From: Asaia sp. W19
GTDB taxonomy: Bacteria; Pseudomonadota; Alphaproteobacteria; Acetobacterales; Acetobacteraceae
Direction: 5' to 3'
Assembly: GCF_003994335.1 (NCBI RefSeq)
Contig: NZ_PNQZ01000040.1
Span: 17,670 to 81,669, forward strand
Length of the DNA stretch: 64,000 nt
Shown here: positions 16,854 to 25,058 of the stretch, piece by piece
How positions within the stretch are numbered: position 1 is the first letter of the stretch
Layout: every line of letters begins with the position of its first letter
Position numbers and translations under genes: made by a program
The notes under the pieces: generated by a model
The model's database searches: none
The model's input: the letters and a program-made list of their open reading frames with translations, nothing else
What the model was told of the DNA's origin: nothing

Positions 16854-18659
16854 TCAGCCCCCGCTTTCAAGTTCTTCTTTCTTCATTTCCAGTAACAGCC
16901 ATTCTTCTTCAGCTGTCGTCAGAGCACTTTCAGCCTGGGTAAGGGCCTCGCTGGTCTTCGCAAATTTCTTTGCGTCTTTGCTGTACAGCGATGGGTCGGA
17001 CAAGGTGTCGCGCAGCGAGATGATCAGTTTCTCCAGGCGATCGATCTCAGCGGGGAGTTTTTCGAGGGCAAGCTTGTCCTTATAGCTGAGCTTTTTGGTC
17101 GTTCTCTCTGATCTTGCAGTATTTTTCTGTTTATCCTCTATGGGCGCGGTGCCGCGCTCAGCGGGAGCCGCGCCTCCCGTCTGGGCAAGCATGTCGCTAT
17201 AGCCACCGGCATATTCAATCCAGTGCCCGTCCCCCTGCGCCACGAGGACAGATGTCGCGACACGATCCAGAAAATCGCGATCATGGCTGACCAGAAGTAC
17301 CGTGCCGGGGTAATCGTCCAGCATCTCCTGGAGCAAATCCAGCGTCTCGAGATCGAGATCATTGGTCGGTTCGTCGAGTACGAGCAGGTTGGACGGTTGG
17401 GCGAGGGCGCAGGCCAGAGCAAGCCTGCCGCGCTCACCGCCGGAGAGGACGCCCACGGGCGTACGAGCCTGTTCCGGGCGGAACAGGAAGTCTTTCATAT
17501 AGCCGATGACATGCCGTTTCTCGGTTCCGACCTGCACCATATCGCCACTGCCGCCGGTCATGGTATCCGAGAGCGTCTGGGCAGGGTCCAGGCTCGCCCG
17601 ACGCTGGTCCAGCGTGACGAGGGACGTGGACGGACCGATCTGTACCCGCCCCTCATCAGGCGTATCTTCGCCAGTCAAAAGGCGGAGCAAGGTCGTCTTA
17701 CCCATGCCATTTGCACCCACGATGCCGAGACGATCGCCCTTGAGCACGCGCAGATCGAGGTTTCGCACCACAACGCGCTCACCGAACCCCTTGGTGACAC
17801 CTTCGGCAACGGTCGTCAGCTTGCCTGTGTTGTGCGCCTCTGAGACGGTCAGCTTTAAGGCGCCACGGAACTGGCTGGCAATATCCTTGCGGCGCGAGCG
17901 TAGCGCTGCAAGTTCGGCCACACGGCGCACGTTGCGTTTGCGCCGCGCCGTCACGCCGTATCGCATCCAGTCTTCCTCACGTGCGATCTCGCGGTCGAGT
18001 TTGTGCGCCGCAAGTTCCTCAAGAGCCAGGACTTCCTCACGCCAGTCCTCGAAGCGAGCAAAGCCCTGGTCGAGGCGTCGCGTGATTCCCTGCTCGAGCC
18101 AGACCACCGCGCGAGACAGTGTTTCCAGAAGCCGCCGATCATGGCTGATAACGATCATGGCCGACCGCATGGTCGCCAACTCCCGTTCCAGCCATGTGAT
18201 GGTCGGGAGGTCGAGATGGTTCGTCGGTTCGTCCAGGAGAAGCAGATCAGGCCGTGCGGCGAGGGCACGTGCGAGCGCACAGCGCCTTGCTTCGCCCCCC
18301 GAGAGCGTCGCCGTGCTTTCCTCGCCCGTCAGACCAAGCTCAACTAGCATGCTGCGCGCAAGATAATCCTCATCCGGTTGAAGATCCTGGGCCACATAGT
18401 CATAGCTGGTGGGAAAGGCGGTGAGATCGGGTTCCTGCGGGAGGTAGACGATCCTGATTCCAGGCTGCACGAAGCACTGCCCTGAATCGGGTGTGATCTC
18501 ACCAGCAGCGATGCGCAGAAGCGTGGACTTGCCCGAACCGTTGCGGCCTACCAGGCAAAGTTTCTCTCCAGGAGCGACGCCGATTTCGGCGCCATCCAGA
18601 AGGGGGCGTCCCCCGAGAGTGTAAACGATATCACGGAGATGGAGGATGGGTGCGGCCAT
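16854..18659 (-). CDS. uup: ABC-F family ATPase, Uup type
   Basis: Codes for 601 residues with two ABC domains and no membrane segments. The first has Walker A GRNGSGKST and signature LSGGEARRCALA, the second GANGMGKTT and LSGGERGRLALA; both have Walker B LLDEPTNHLD or VLDEPTNDLD. The interdomain linker is rich in Arg and Lys. The C-terminus after a charged spacer is a coiled coil (from about residue 530), the Uup hallmark. ABC-F proteins act at the ribosome; Uup also binds DNA and suppresses precise transposon excision. The start is placed at 18659 (MAAPILHL), six codons inside a longer frame. Confidence 0.9.
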   Translation of the reverse strand: MAAPILHLRDIVYTLGGRPLLDGAEIGVAPGEKLCLVGRNGSGKSTLLRIAAGEITPDSGQCFVQPGIRIVYLPQEPDLTAFPTSYDYVAQDLQPDEDYLARSMLVELGLTGEESTATLSGGEARRCALARALAARPDLLLLDEPTNHLDLPTITWLERELATMRSAMIVISHDRRLLETLSRAVVWLEQGITRRLDQGFARFEDWREEVLALEELAAHKLDREIAREEDWMRYGVTARRKRNVRRVAELAALRSRRKDIASQFRGALKLTVSEAHNTGKLTTVAEGVTKGFGERVVVRNLDLRVLKGDRLGIVGANGMGKTTLLRLLTGEDTPDEGRVQIGPSTSLVTLDQRRASLDPAQTLSDTMTGGSGDMVQVGTEKRHVIGYMKDFLFRPEQARTPVGVLSGGERGRLALACALAQPSNLLVLDEPTNDLDLETLDLLQEMLDDYPGTVLLVSHDRDFLDRVATSVLVAQGDGHWIEYAGGYSDMLAQTGGAAPAERGTAPIEDKQKNTARSERTTKKLSYKDKLALEKLPAEIDRLEKLIISLRDTLSDPSLYSKDAKKFAKTSEALTQAESALTTAEEEWLLLEMKKEELESGG

Positions 18660-18695
18660 GCGCCCTATGTGTCGCACAGACCCCGGGGATGCAAG

Positions 18696-19439
18696 TCAGA
18701 TTGCCTTAAGTCCACCGGTGACGGCCTGATAGGTGGTGATAGCGAGGGTCGTCGGCTCGAATGGCTTGGTGATGATGAAGGAGGGCTCCTCCTGCTCGCC
18801 CGTAAGAAGGCGTTCAGGATAGGCAGTCACAAAGATCACCGGAGCCTGATGATCCTTCATGATACGCCCGACAGCATGCATTCCGTCACCACCGCCACCA
18901 AGATTGATATCGGCCAGGATCAGCCCGGGACGGGTCTCCTTCGCAATCCGCACGGCGTCGGCCTCGGTATAGGCGACACCCGCAATACGATGGCCGCATT
19001 GCTGCACGACATCCTGGATATCCATGGCAATGATCGGCTCGTCCTCGATGATGAGCACGCTTGTTTCTGCGACCGAGCGCAATCCGTCATTCGCCTGGGC
19101 GATGTCACCGAGGATTTCCGCTTCCGAGCGGTCTAGAATGAGGGCGACCGCGCTCAGCGGAACTTCCTCGAGAGAGGTCAGCAGCAGAACATAGCGCTGG
19201 GTCAGCGTAAGGGACGAGGGCGCGTGAAGAGCCTCGCTTTCCAGAGCAAAACATGTGATGATCGAGCGGTAGAGGCGGTATCTCACGCCAATATCGTGCC
19301 CACCCTGGCGGGTCATCATATCCTTGATGGCGAGGGCAACCAGTTGGTCGCCCTGTTTCTGATTGCCTTCGAGAGCCCTTGCAAATCGGCGAGCAAAGGG
19401 CAAGGCTAGCATCAGGTCTTGGCGCTCTGCATCGACCAT
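18696..19439 (-). CDS. phyR: General stress response regulator PhyR
   Basis: Codes for 247 residues. The N-terminal half (about 1-120) is an EcfG-sigma-like domain with sigma-2 and sigma-4 regions, and the C-terminal half is a receiver domain (SVLIIEDEPIIAMDIQDVV, phospho-acceptor Asp177 in LADINLGG, the FVTAYPE threonine and the KPF lysine). This inverted order is unique to PhyR. When phosphorylated, its sigma-like domain binds the anti-sigma factor NepR and frees EcfG. It is divergent from the first ecfG gene, and nepR and a HisKA_2 kinase are nearby, giving the full pathway. Confidence 0.95.
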   Translation of the reverse strand: MVDAERQDLMLALPFARRFARALEGNQKQGDQLVALAIKDMMTRQGGHDIGVRYRLYRSIITCFALESEALHAPSSLTLTQRYVLLLTSLEEVPLSAVALILDRSEAEILGDIAQANDGLRSVAETSVLIIEDEPIIAMDIQDVVQQCGHRIAGVAYTEADAVRIAKETRPGLILADINLGGGGDGMHAVGRIMKDHQAPVIFVTAYPERLLTGEQEEPSFIITKPFEPTTLAITTYQAVTGGLKAI

Positions 19440-19456
19440 TGATTAACGAAGCTCCG

Positions 19457-19481
19457 GGAATATGTGCGAACAAAACGCGTT
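19457..19481 (+). promoter_or_regulatory. Possible EcfG-dependent promoter between phyR and ecfG
   Basis: GGAAT (19457-19461), 16 bases, then CGTT (19478-19481) differs by one base from the published EcfG consensus GGAAC-N16/17-CGTT. It faces the first sigma gene and would allow autoregulation. It overlaps the most upstream possible start codon (ATG 19464), which would then not be translated from this transcript. Confidence 0.4.
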
Positions 19482-20114
19482 CTGTTGCGTCAGAATGGCA
19501 CTTTTTCAGATGGCAGCAAAGGGGAATGCAGTGGACCAGGATTGGGAGAAGAAACGCTGACCTCGGACGGGCGGGATATTCAGAGACAGAATGGGGCAGG
19601 GGGCGACCCTGTACGCAGGGGCATTGCGGCCCATCTTGGCGACCTGCGTGGTTTTGCCCGCTATCTCACGCGTGAGGCAGCCGCCGCTGACGACCTCGTC
19701 CAGGACACGGTATTGCGGGCGTTGGGCGCGCGCCATCAGTTTGAGGATGGGTCGAATATCAAGGCGTGGCTCTTCACAATCCTGCGCAACGTCTTTCTCG
19801 AGCAACGTCGTCGCAAGGCACGTGAAACCGAGATACTGTCCGAGATTTCACGGGATAGTGATGAGAGCGACGGCGCCAGTTCTGGCCTTCACGATCACGT
19901 GCTCGATCTGTCTGTCCTCTTATGGCGCCTACCCGAGCTCCTGCGCGAAGCCCTCATCCTCGTGGGTGCGCAGGAACTCAGTTACGAGGAGGCTGCTCAG
20001 ATCTGCTCCTGTCCCGTCGGCACCATGAAGGCCCGCGTGTCTCGCGCCCGAGCGCAATTGGCCGAAATGACAGCCACTCCGGCAGGCCGTGAGCCTCCCG
20101 CTGCATCGGTCTGA
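19464..20114 (+). CDS. EcfG-like sigma factor (first of two)
   Basis: Codes for up to 216 residues of an extracytoplasmic-function sigma factor. Sigma-2 is LRGFARYLTREAAAADDLVQDTVLRAL with NIKAWLFTILRNVFLEQRRR, and sigma-4 is LPELLREALILVGAQELSYEEAA followed by a CPVGTMKARVSRAR recognition helix, typical of EcfG. These sigma factors direct the alphaproteobacterial general stress regulon and are held by NepR. The start is unclear: ATG 19464 gives a poorly conserved 45-residue leader, and TTG codons at 19485 and 19542 are in frame. An EcfG-like promoter overlapping ATG 19464 argues for a later start. Confidence 0.85.
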   Translation: MRTKRVLLRQNGTFSDGSKGECSGPGLGEETLTSDGRDIQRQNGAGGDPVRRGIAAHLGDLRGFARYLTREAAAADDLVQDTVLRALGARHQFEDGSNIKAWLFTILRNVFLEQRRRKARETEILSEISRDSDESDGASSGLHDHVLDLSVLLWRLPELLREALILVGAQELSYEEAAQICSCPVGTMKARVSRARAQLAEMTATPAGREPPAASV

Positions 20115-20231
20115 CAGACGACTTTTTTTAAAGTGCTGCAGATTAATTTCAGAAAATTGCGAGACCATGCAACCGATCCGAGTTGCCGTTCATTCCTCAA
20201 TTGAAAAGCACCGAGCGAAGAGGATTTTCGC

Positions 20232-20810
20232 ATGACTAGCTTCCATGACCAGGTTATCCAGATTCTCCCCAAGCTGCGCGTCCAGGCGCTCTCTCTGACC
20301 CGTAACCGGTCCGCTGCTGAAGATCTGGTGCAGGATGCTGTCTGCAATGCGCTTGCCGCTCAGGACAGCTTCATTCCCGGCACGAATTTCTCGGCATGGA
20401 TGCACCGTATCCTGCGCAATCGCTTCATCTCGGACCTGCGCAAGCGTCGCGAGACTACGGATATCGAGGACGTGCCCGCCTCCTCCTTCGCGAGCAACGC
20501 GACGCACGAGGACAGTCTGGCACTGAAAGATCTCTCTCTCGCCCTGTCGCGTCTGCCCTCCGACCAGCGAGAAGCGCTCGTCATGGTCGTCGTTCAGGGC
20601 ATGAGCTACGAGGCTCTCGCCGAGGCAACGGGCTGTGCAGTCGGAACTGCCAAGAGCCGCGTCTTCCGGGCGCGTCGCCAACTCGAAGCCTGGATGACGG
20701 GCGATCTTCCCGCGAACGACAAGCTGCGCATCAAGGTCGCTGCCCTGCGTTCCACGCTCGACGATCGTCGCCGCAAGGGTCTCAAGTCTGACGATCTTTT
20801 CACGTTTTGA
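20232..20810 (+). CDS. EcfG-like sigma factor (second of two)
   Basis: Codes for 192 residues. Sigma-2 reads LTRNRSAAEDLVQDAVCNAL and FSAWMHRILRNRFISDLRKRR; sigma-4 reads LPSDQREALVMVVVQGMSYEALAEATGCAVGTAKSRVFRARRQ (split here for description). This is the EcfG pattern. A 30-residue basic tail follows the sigma-4 region. It is 117 bases after the first sigma gene and 209 bases before nepR. It differs clearly from the first factor, so it is not a recent duplicate. It may compete for the same NepR or serve a subset of stress signals. The ATG at 20232 is clean. Confidence 0.9.
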   Translation: MTSFHDQVIQILPKLRVQALSLTRNRSAAEDLVQDAVCNALAAQDSFIPGTNFSAWMHRILRNRFISDLRKRRETTDIEDVPASSFASNATHEDSLALKDLSLALSRLPSDQREALVMVVVQGMSYEALAEATGCAVGTAKSRVFRARRQLEAWMTGDLPANDKLRIKVAALRSTLDDRRRKGLKSDDLFTF

Positions 20811-20872
20811 CCCAATCGCAGGCGCGCGACGAGTAACGAAAGGTGATTGTGCGACATCTTTGCACGATTTTT

Positions 20873-20899
20873 GGGGGAATGGCGATCCGTCATTCCCCC
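20873..20899 (+). terminator. Strong hairpin after the second sigma gene
   Basis: A 12-bp stem with one G-T pair (20873-20884 with 20888-20899, three-base loop) lies 62 bases past the sigma stop. T-rich sequence follows only after about 15 bases, so termination is plausible but not classical. It separates the sigma gene from nepR. Confidence 0.5.
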
Positions 20900-21019
20900 T
20901 CGTCACATTTGCACCTTTTCTTTTCTTCAAAATCAGATGATTAAATTTCGGTAGTGCAACTCGACCGTCAGCACTTAGTTAGAATGGCGTGAGTTGGTTT
21001 CTATCATTAAGGGGATGAC

Positions 21020-21208
21020 ATGACGGGGGGAAAGGACGGCGCGCCGGGTAAGTCCCGTCAGACGGATCAGTCTCCTGAAAGCGACAACCCCTTCGATATC
21101 TGGCTGAAGCGGGGCCTCCACCAGCTTTTCGATGATGTGGCGAATGAGCCCATTCCAGAAGAACTGTTGCGTCTGATCGAAGGAGACAGAGATGAGCGCT
21201 CCTCTTGA
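21020..21208 (+). CDS. nepR: NepR family anti-sigma factor
   Basis: Codes for 62 residues, the usual NepR size. The conserved core is IWLKRGLHQLFDDVANEPIP followed by EELLRLIEG, matching the two helices that clamp EcfG and are captured by phospho-PhyR. The N-terminus is polar and disordered-looking. It is just upstream of the sensor kinase (44-base gap) and downstream of two EcfG-like genes. Which sigma factor it restrains, or both, cannot be decided from sequence. Confidence 0.9.
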   Translation: MTGGKDGAPGKSRQTDQSPESDNPFDIWLKRGLHQLFDDVANEPIPEELLRLIEGDRDERSS

Positions 21209-21252
21209 CCTCGCTCCTATGAGCATCGCGTAGGGCAAGGGACGAACTCTCT

Positions 21253-23037
21253 TTGAAAAGTCCCTCGACGTCTTTCTGGCGATTTGCCCGTCTTCGACCA
21301 CGCCTTTTCGACACGGTCGGCTCCCGCGTCATGGCGCTCATCGTTTGCACATCGCTCCCCCTTGCTTGCGTCGCTGGTGTGCTCGCTTGGCACACATACC
21401 TAGCGACGGCTGACAACAGCTATGATCGCACACGAAGCGACGCGCTCAGCGCGCGCCACGAAATCATCAATGACATTGACCGCACACGCAGCGCGCTCGA
21501 AACGCTAGCGGGTATTGGTCTGCACGAGGAGATCGCCCCCAGGGCTTTTCGCCTTGTGCAGTCAATCAGCCAGCAGCATTACTGTGCCTTGGTCCTTGTC
21601 GATCAATCCGGCCGTGTTGTATCGACCTATCAGGATCTTGGGACGGAAGTTCCGGGTTGCGACAATAATCGTCTGGTTCTCACGCCAGGTGAGATGATGG
21701 CTCTTCCCCTACATGGCGAGGGCTCGCAAGCCGAGATCATCTTCCACGGTGCGCGCCCGATCGTGAGAGCGATCGTCTCCCTTGAGTACGTCGATCGGAG
21801 TGGCGCGCTCGTATCGGGCAAACTCGTCGCACTCCGCCCGCTCGTGAATCAGCAGATACTCCGTAACGACCAATACGCCCGACCTGCGGCAGATCCGGAA
21901 AGCGGGAGCACCGATCTCTGGCTCTATAATCGAGATGTCCCTCCGACGCCGCTTACGCGTCGTGGGACCACTCCGATACCGTGGTCAGCTGACGCCCAAG
22001 CACGGCTGGATCGTGACCTGAAGACCCGGGTGATGACAGACCACTTCCGCCTCGGCATGACCTACTACACCCTCATACCAGGCTACGGTCCCGTCAATAT
22101 TGTCGCAATATCCGCGCGAAGCATCGCGGAAAACCGTGCATTACAACTATTTCTGGCGCGGCTCACGCTGATCGTCCTTATCCTCGTGGTAGAGCTCCTT
22201 CTCGTCGCGCTCGCAGCGCAACGTTACCTTGTCGAGCCACTTGAGAAACTCGCCTTCAGTGTCGGCGATTGGCGCCGGAACGGAACCTTCCAGCCAGATT
22301 TGCCCAAATCTCTGCCTCTTGAGATAAGACAGATGGAGCGAGCGTTCAGCCGGGCGACACGCCGTCTGGATCGACATGAGGCGCGCCTGCAACGCGCCAC
22401 CAAACAACAGGATCTCCTGATCCGAGAGATCCATCACCGGGTGAAGAACAATCTGCAGATTGTTGCTTCTCTTCTCAACCTGCAGGCGAACAGGATCAAG
22501 CTACCCGAGGCGCGCGAGGAATTTCATTTGGTGAGGGATCGCATCCGCTCGCTTGCAACCCTTCATCGCTACCTCTACCCGGAGGGTGGGCTCTCCGCTC
22601 TAGATATCAGCGCCTTCCTCGAGGAACTCGCCAGTCAGATCTTTACGGCAAATAATCGGCTGAACAAAGGCCGTGTTACCCTCCTCCTGGAAGTTGATCC
22701 CGTACCAATCACACCGGATCAGGCGGTACCGATTGCTCTCGTTGTCACCGAGGTTGTGACGAACGCGCTGCGTTACGCTTTCCCGGATCACCGAACCGGA
22801 TCTGTAAAGGTGACGCTCAAGCGCGAAGGAGAGATGGCGGTGCTCACGATCAGAGATGACGGGATCGGCCTGTCATCCACTCGCGCGCAGGACGCTGCAA
22901 AGCGTGAGGGTATTGGACTACAGCTGGTTAAGGGCTTTGCACGCCAGCTCGGCGGAACGCTTGAGATCCGCGATGATGAGGGTACCGAGTACAGATTGAG
23001 CTTCGGTGTTCAGCTCATCAGGCGCCACCTCGCCTGA
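21253..23037 (+). CDS. Membrane sensor histidine kinase, HisKA_2 type, probable PhyR kinase
   Basis: Codes for 594 residues. A first membrane helix (residues about 24-46, ALIVCTSLPLACVAGVLAW) and a second (about 295-322, LTLIVLILVVELLLVALAA) enclose a periplasmic sensor domain of some 240 residues. A HAMP-like segment, the HisKA_2 motif REIHHRVKNNLQIVASLLNLQ (phospho-histidine at 394 or 395) and an HATPase_c domain (TEVVTNALRYAF, RDDGIG, GIGLQLVKGFARQLGG) follow. HisKA_2/HWE kinases phosphorylate PhyR in the general stress response. The start is a TTG at 21253, needed to include the first membrane helix. It is probably co-transcribed with nepR. Confidence 0.9.
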   Translation: MKSPSTSFWRFARLRPRLFDTVGSRVMALIVCTSLPLACVAGVLAWHTYLATADNSYDRTRSDALSARHEIINDIDRTRSALETLAGIGLHEEIAPRAFRLVQSISQQHYCALVLVDQSGRVVSTYQDLGTEVPGCDNNRLVLTPGEMMALPLHGEGSQAEIIFHGARPIVRAIVSLEYVDRSGALVSGKLVALRPLVNQQILRNDQYARPAADPESGSTDLWLYNRDVPPTPLTRRGTTPIPWSADAQARLDRDLKTRVMTDHFRLGMTYYTLIPGYGPVNIVAISARSIAENRALQLFLARLTLIVLILVVELLLVALAAQRYLVEPLEKLAFSVGDWRRNGTFQPDLPKSLPLEIRQMERAFSRATRRLDRHEARLQRATKQQDLLIREIHHRVKNNLQIVASLLNLQANRIKLPEAREEFHLVRDRIRSLATLHRYLYPEGGLSALDISAFLEELASQIFTANNRLNKGRVTLLLEVDPVPITPDQAVPIALVVTEVVTNALRYAFPDHRTGSVKVTLKREGEMAVLTIRDDGIGLSSTRAQDAAKREGIGLQLVKGFARQLGGTLEIRDDEGTEYRLSFGVQLIRRHLA

Positions 23038-23510
23038 GGCTAGACCAACATGCGACTTTTGACTGGGCGCCAATGTAGCGCCTTGTCATGAGCAGGCCCG
23101 CTTATCGCCGCTCAGTCGTTGCTTGAGCCAACGACCGAACGATGGGTTGTTGATATTTGTTTCCAAATCGATACTGCTCAGCCCGATCGGCGTAGCCCTC
23201 CTGCCATGTGCACGGCATTTCCATGGTGCCTGCTTGCATAGTTCGGAATTCTTACGCCTCGGCCTTAATGATCGCCTGCGCGAATCGCGAGGTAACTGGA
23301 CGCCTCATGATCATTCGCGAGGCTTTGCTGGCAAATGGGTAGCACTGTGACGATAGGCGTGCAGTTTTTAATGATTTTTACCTATTCTAGGGCAGAATGC
23401 CCCTCTCCGTCATTAACGTCCTTCATAACCTGTTGACGTAATCGTGATATTATTCAAAGGTCGAGGAATTAATTTGTAGCTTAAGTCTGCAGGTGGACGG
23501 AAGATCGTTA
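23038..23510. other. Intergenic stretch before the cellulose operon
   Basis: No convincing gene is seen in these 473 bases. A small GGCGC/GCGCC hairpin at 23066-23082 could end the kinase transcript. The second half becomes AT-richer near 23,365-23,490 and probably holds the promoter of the cellulose operon, but I could not identify clear -35 and -10 boxes. An open frame at 23123-23350 lacks any recognisable protein features. Confidence 0.5.
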
Positions 23511-24560
23511 ATGTTTCGTTTGAGAACGCGAAGGGGGTTCTGCAGCGGCTCAGCAGCCGCATCGATCGCCCTATCTGTAGGGAGCGGCCGAGCAGAGGAA
23601 AGGTCCGCTCAGACCGATAGCGACTGGGAGGTCTTCAAGGGCCGATATATCCGCCCTGACGGTCGTGTCATCGATACGGGTAATCAGGGTGTGTCCCATT
23701 CCGAGGGGCAGGGTTATGGCATGTTTTTCGCCTCGACCTTCAACGATCAGGCCGTCTTCGAGCAGATCTGGAGCTGGACACGGGATACGCTCCGGCATCG
23801 CGGCGACGCATTGAGCAGTTGGCGGTGGGTGCCGACGCAGCCTCACATTACTGACACGAACAACGCCTCCGACGGCGATCTGATGATTGCGTGGGCGCTG
23901 CGGCGGGGAGGTATTCTCTGGCAGCGTCCCGACTATATCGATGCGGCGCGGGCCATACTCGCTGACCTTGCGTCGCGTTGTGTGCGCAAGGTCGGCTCGC
24001 GCACTGTGTTCCTGCCCGCGATGAAGGGCTTTGATCGCTCCAAAATCACGATCATCAACCTTTCATATTACCTCATGCCGGCGCTGGGGCGGGCAGCATC
24101 GCTTGATCCGAATGGCCCATGGCGCGCGTTGATGGAAACCGGCACGCAGCTCATCCAGGCCAGCCGCTTCGGACTGTGGGGTTTGCCCCCTGACTGGCTG
24201 TCCATAGACAAGAAATCCGAGCGTATCGCACCCGCGCCCGGCTTTCCTGCGCGTTTCTCCTATGATGCCATTCGTATCCCTCTTTATCTAAAATGGTCGA
24301 AGCGCATGGTGCCCAGTCTGACACAATCGCTCCTCGCCGTCAGTCAGAACTGGTCAATGGCAGACCTGCCAGCCTGGGTCGATCTCAACACGGGCGAGCG
24401 TTCACCTTATGCCGCACCACCCGGTTTCCGCGCCGTTTACCAATTTGCCTTGCACGGCGCGGACGCACTCCCAATCCTTCCAAGTGTCAAAGATAGCGCC
24501 GATTATTATTCGTCTTCGCTCACGTTACTGGCGCGAATTGCTGCCATGGAGATGGTCTGA
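23511..24560 (+). CDS. bcsZ: Cellulose-operon endoglucanase, GH8
   Basis: Codes for 349 residues of a glycoside hydrolase family 8 endo-1,4-beta-glucanase. A Sec-type signal peptide (about 25 residues: basic start, SAAASIALSVGSGRAEE) is followed by the GH8 domain. The catalytic acid is in HSEGQGYGMFF (Glu65), and the catalytic base region is NNASDGDLMIAWAL (Asp121). In cellulose producers this periplasmic enzyme trims misfolded glucan and is needed for normal fibre output. It is the first gene of the operon and its last base overlaps the next gene's ATG. The ATG at 23511 has a GGAAG ribosome-binding site; a GTG at 23493 is also in frame. Confidence 0.94.
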   Translation: MFRLRTRRGFCSGSAAASIALSVGSGRAEERSAQTDSDWEVFKGRYIRPDGRVIDTGNQGVSHSEGQGYGMFFASTFNDQAVFEQIWSWTRDTLRHRGDALSSWRWVPTQPHITDTNNASDGDLMIAWALRRGGILWQRPDYIDAARAILADLASRCVRKVGSRTVFLPAMKGFDRSKITIINLSYYLMPALGRAASLDPNGPWRALMETGTQLIQASRFGLWGLPPDWLSIDKKSERIAPAPGFPARFSYDAIRIPLYLKWSKRMVPSLTQSLLAVSQNWSMADLPAWVDLNTGERSPYAAPPGFRAVYQFALHGADALPILPSVKDSADYYSSSLTLLARIAAMEMV

Positions 24561-25012
24561 TGCCCGATAACTTCAAGCTTCTAAACGAATCTTTCAACGA
24601 AGCAGGTTCCCCAGTGGAAGCTCATGGCGGTTTTCATGAATTCGACGCCTTATCGCGGATTGAAGGACAGTCACAGCCGCGGCCATCTGATACTGAAAAT
24701 AGCCCGTCGTATGCGGAGCGGGAGGCCTCGAAGGTGCGGTTCGATGTGCCTGAGCCCCGTCCTCAAATGTCCCCAACGCAGGAGACCGATGGTCGTGCGT
24801 ACGAGGTCGAGCCTCCCCCCAAGGCCGTCTTCGTCAAAAAGGCCATTCCATTGGGTGATTCTGCTTCCAGGGGAGTTGAGACAAGCTTCGTTTCAAATCC
24901 AGATCAACAGTGGAAGCACACGCCCCTCAAGCAATTGCTGTCTTCACTAAGAGCCTCACCGCAAAGCCGACACAGCACGCAGCGTCGCCTACATGGCGTA
25001 TTTCGTCGCTAG
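24560..25012 (+). CDS. Small proline-rich cellulose-operon protein (BcsP- or CcpA/BcsH-like, tentative)
   Basis: Codes for 150 residues with no recognised fold. The middle (residues about 40-110) is rich in Pro, Ser, Glu and Gln and looks disordered. Short ordered segments are at the N-terminus (FKLLNESFNEAG, GFHEFDALSRI) and the C-terminus (TPLKQLLSSLRAS). In other operons a proline-rich protein BcsP precedes BcsQ, and in Komagataeibacter the cellulose-complementing factor CcpA/BcsH lies between bcsZ and bcsAB. Position and composition suit either. Translation is coupled to bcsZ (overlapping ATGA-type junction). Confidence 0.6.
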   Translation: MPDNFKLLNESFNEAGSPVEAHGGFHEFDALSRIEGQSQPRPSDTENSPSYAEREASKVRFDVPEPRPQMSPTQETDGRAYEVEPPPKAVFVKKAIPLGDSASRGVETSFVSNPDQQWKHTPLKQLLSSLRASPQSRHSTQRRLHGVFRR

Positions 25013-25058
25013 AACATCGATTGCTTATCTTAACCCCTCTGAGACGATAGCAGCCCTG

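Noticed and set aside
23123..23350. 75-residue open frame before bcsZ
   Set aside because: No ribosome-binding site, no recognisable protein features and odd composition; it lies in a likely promoter region.
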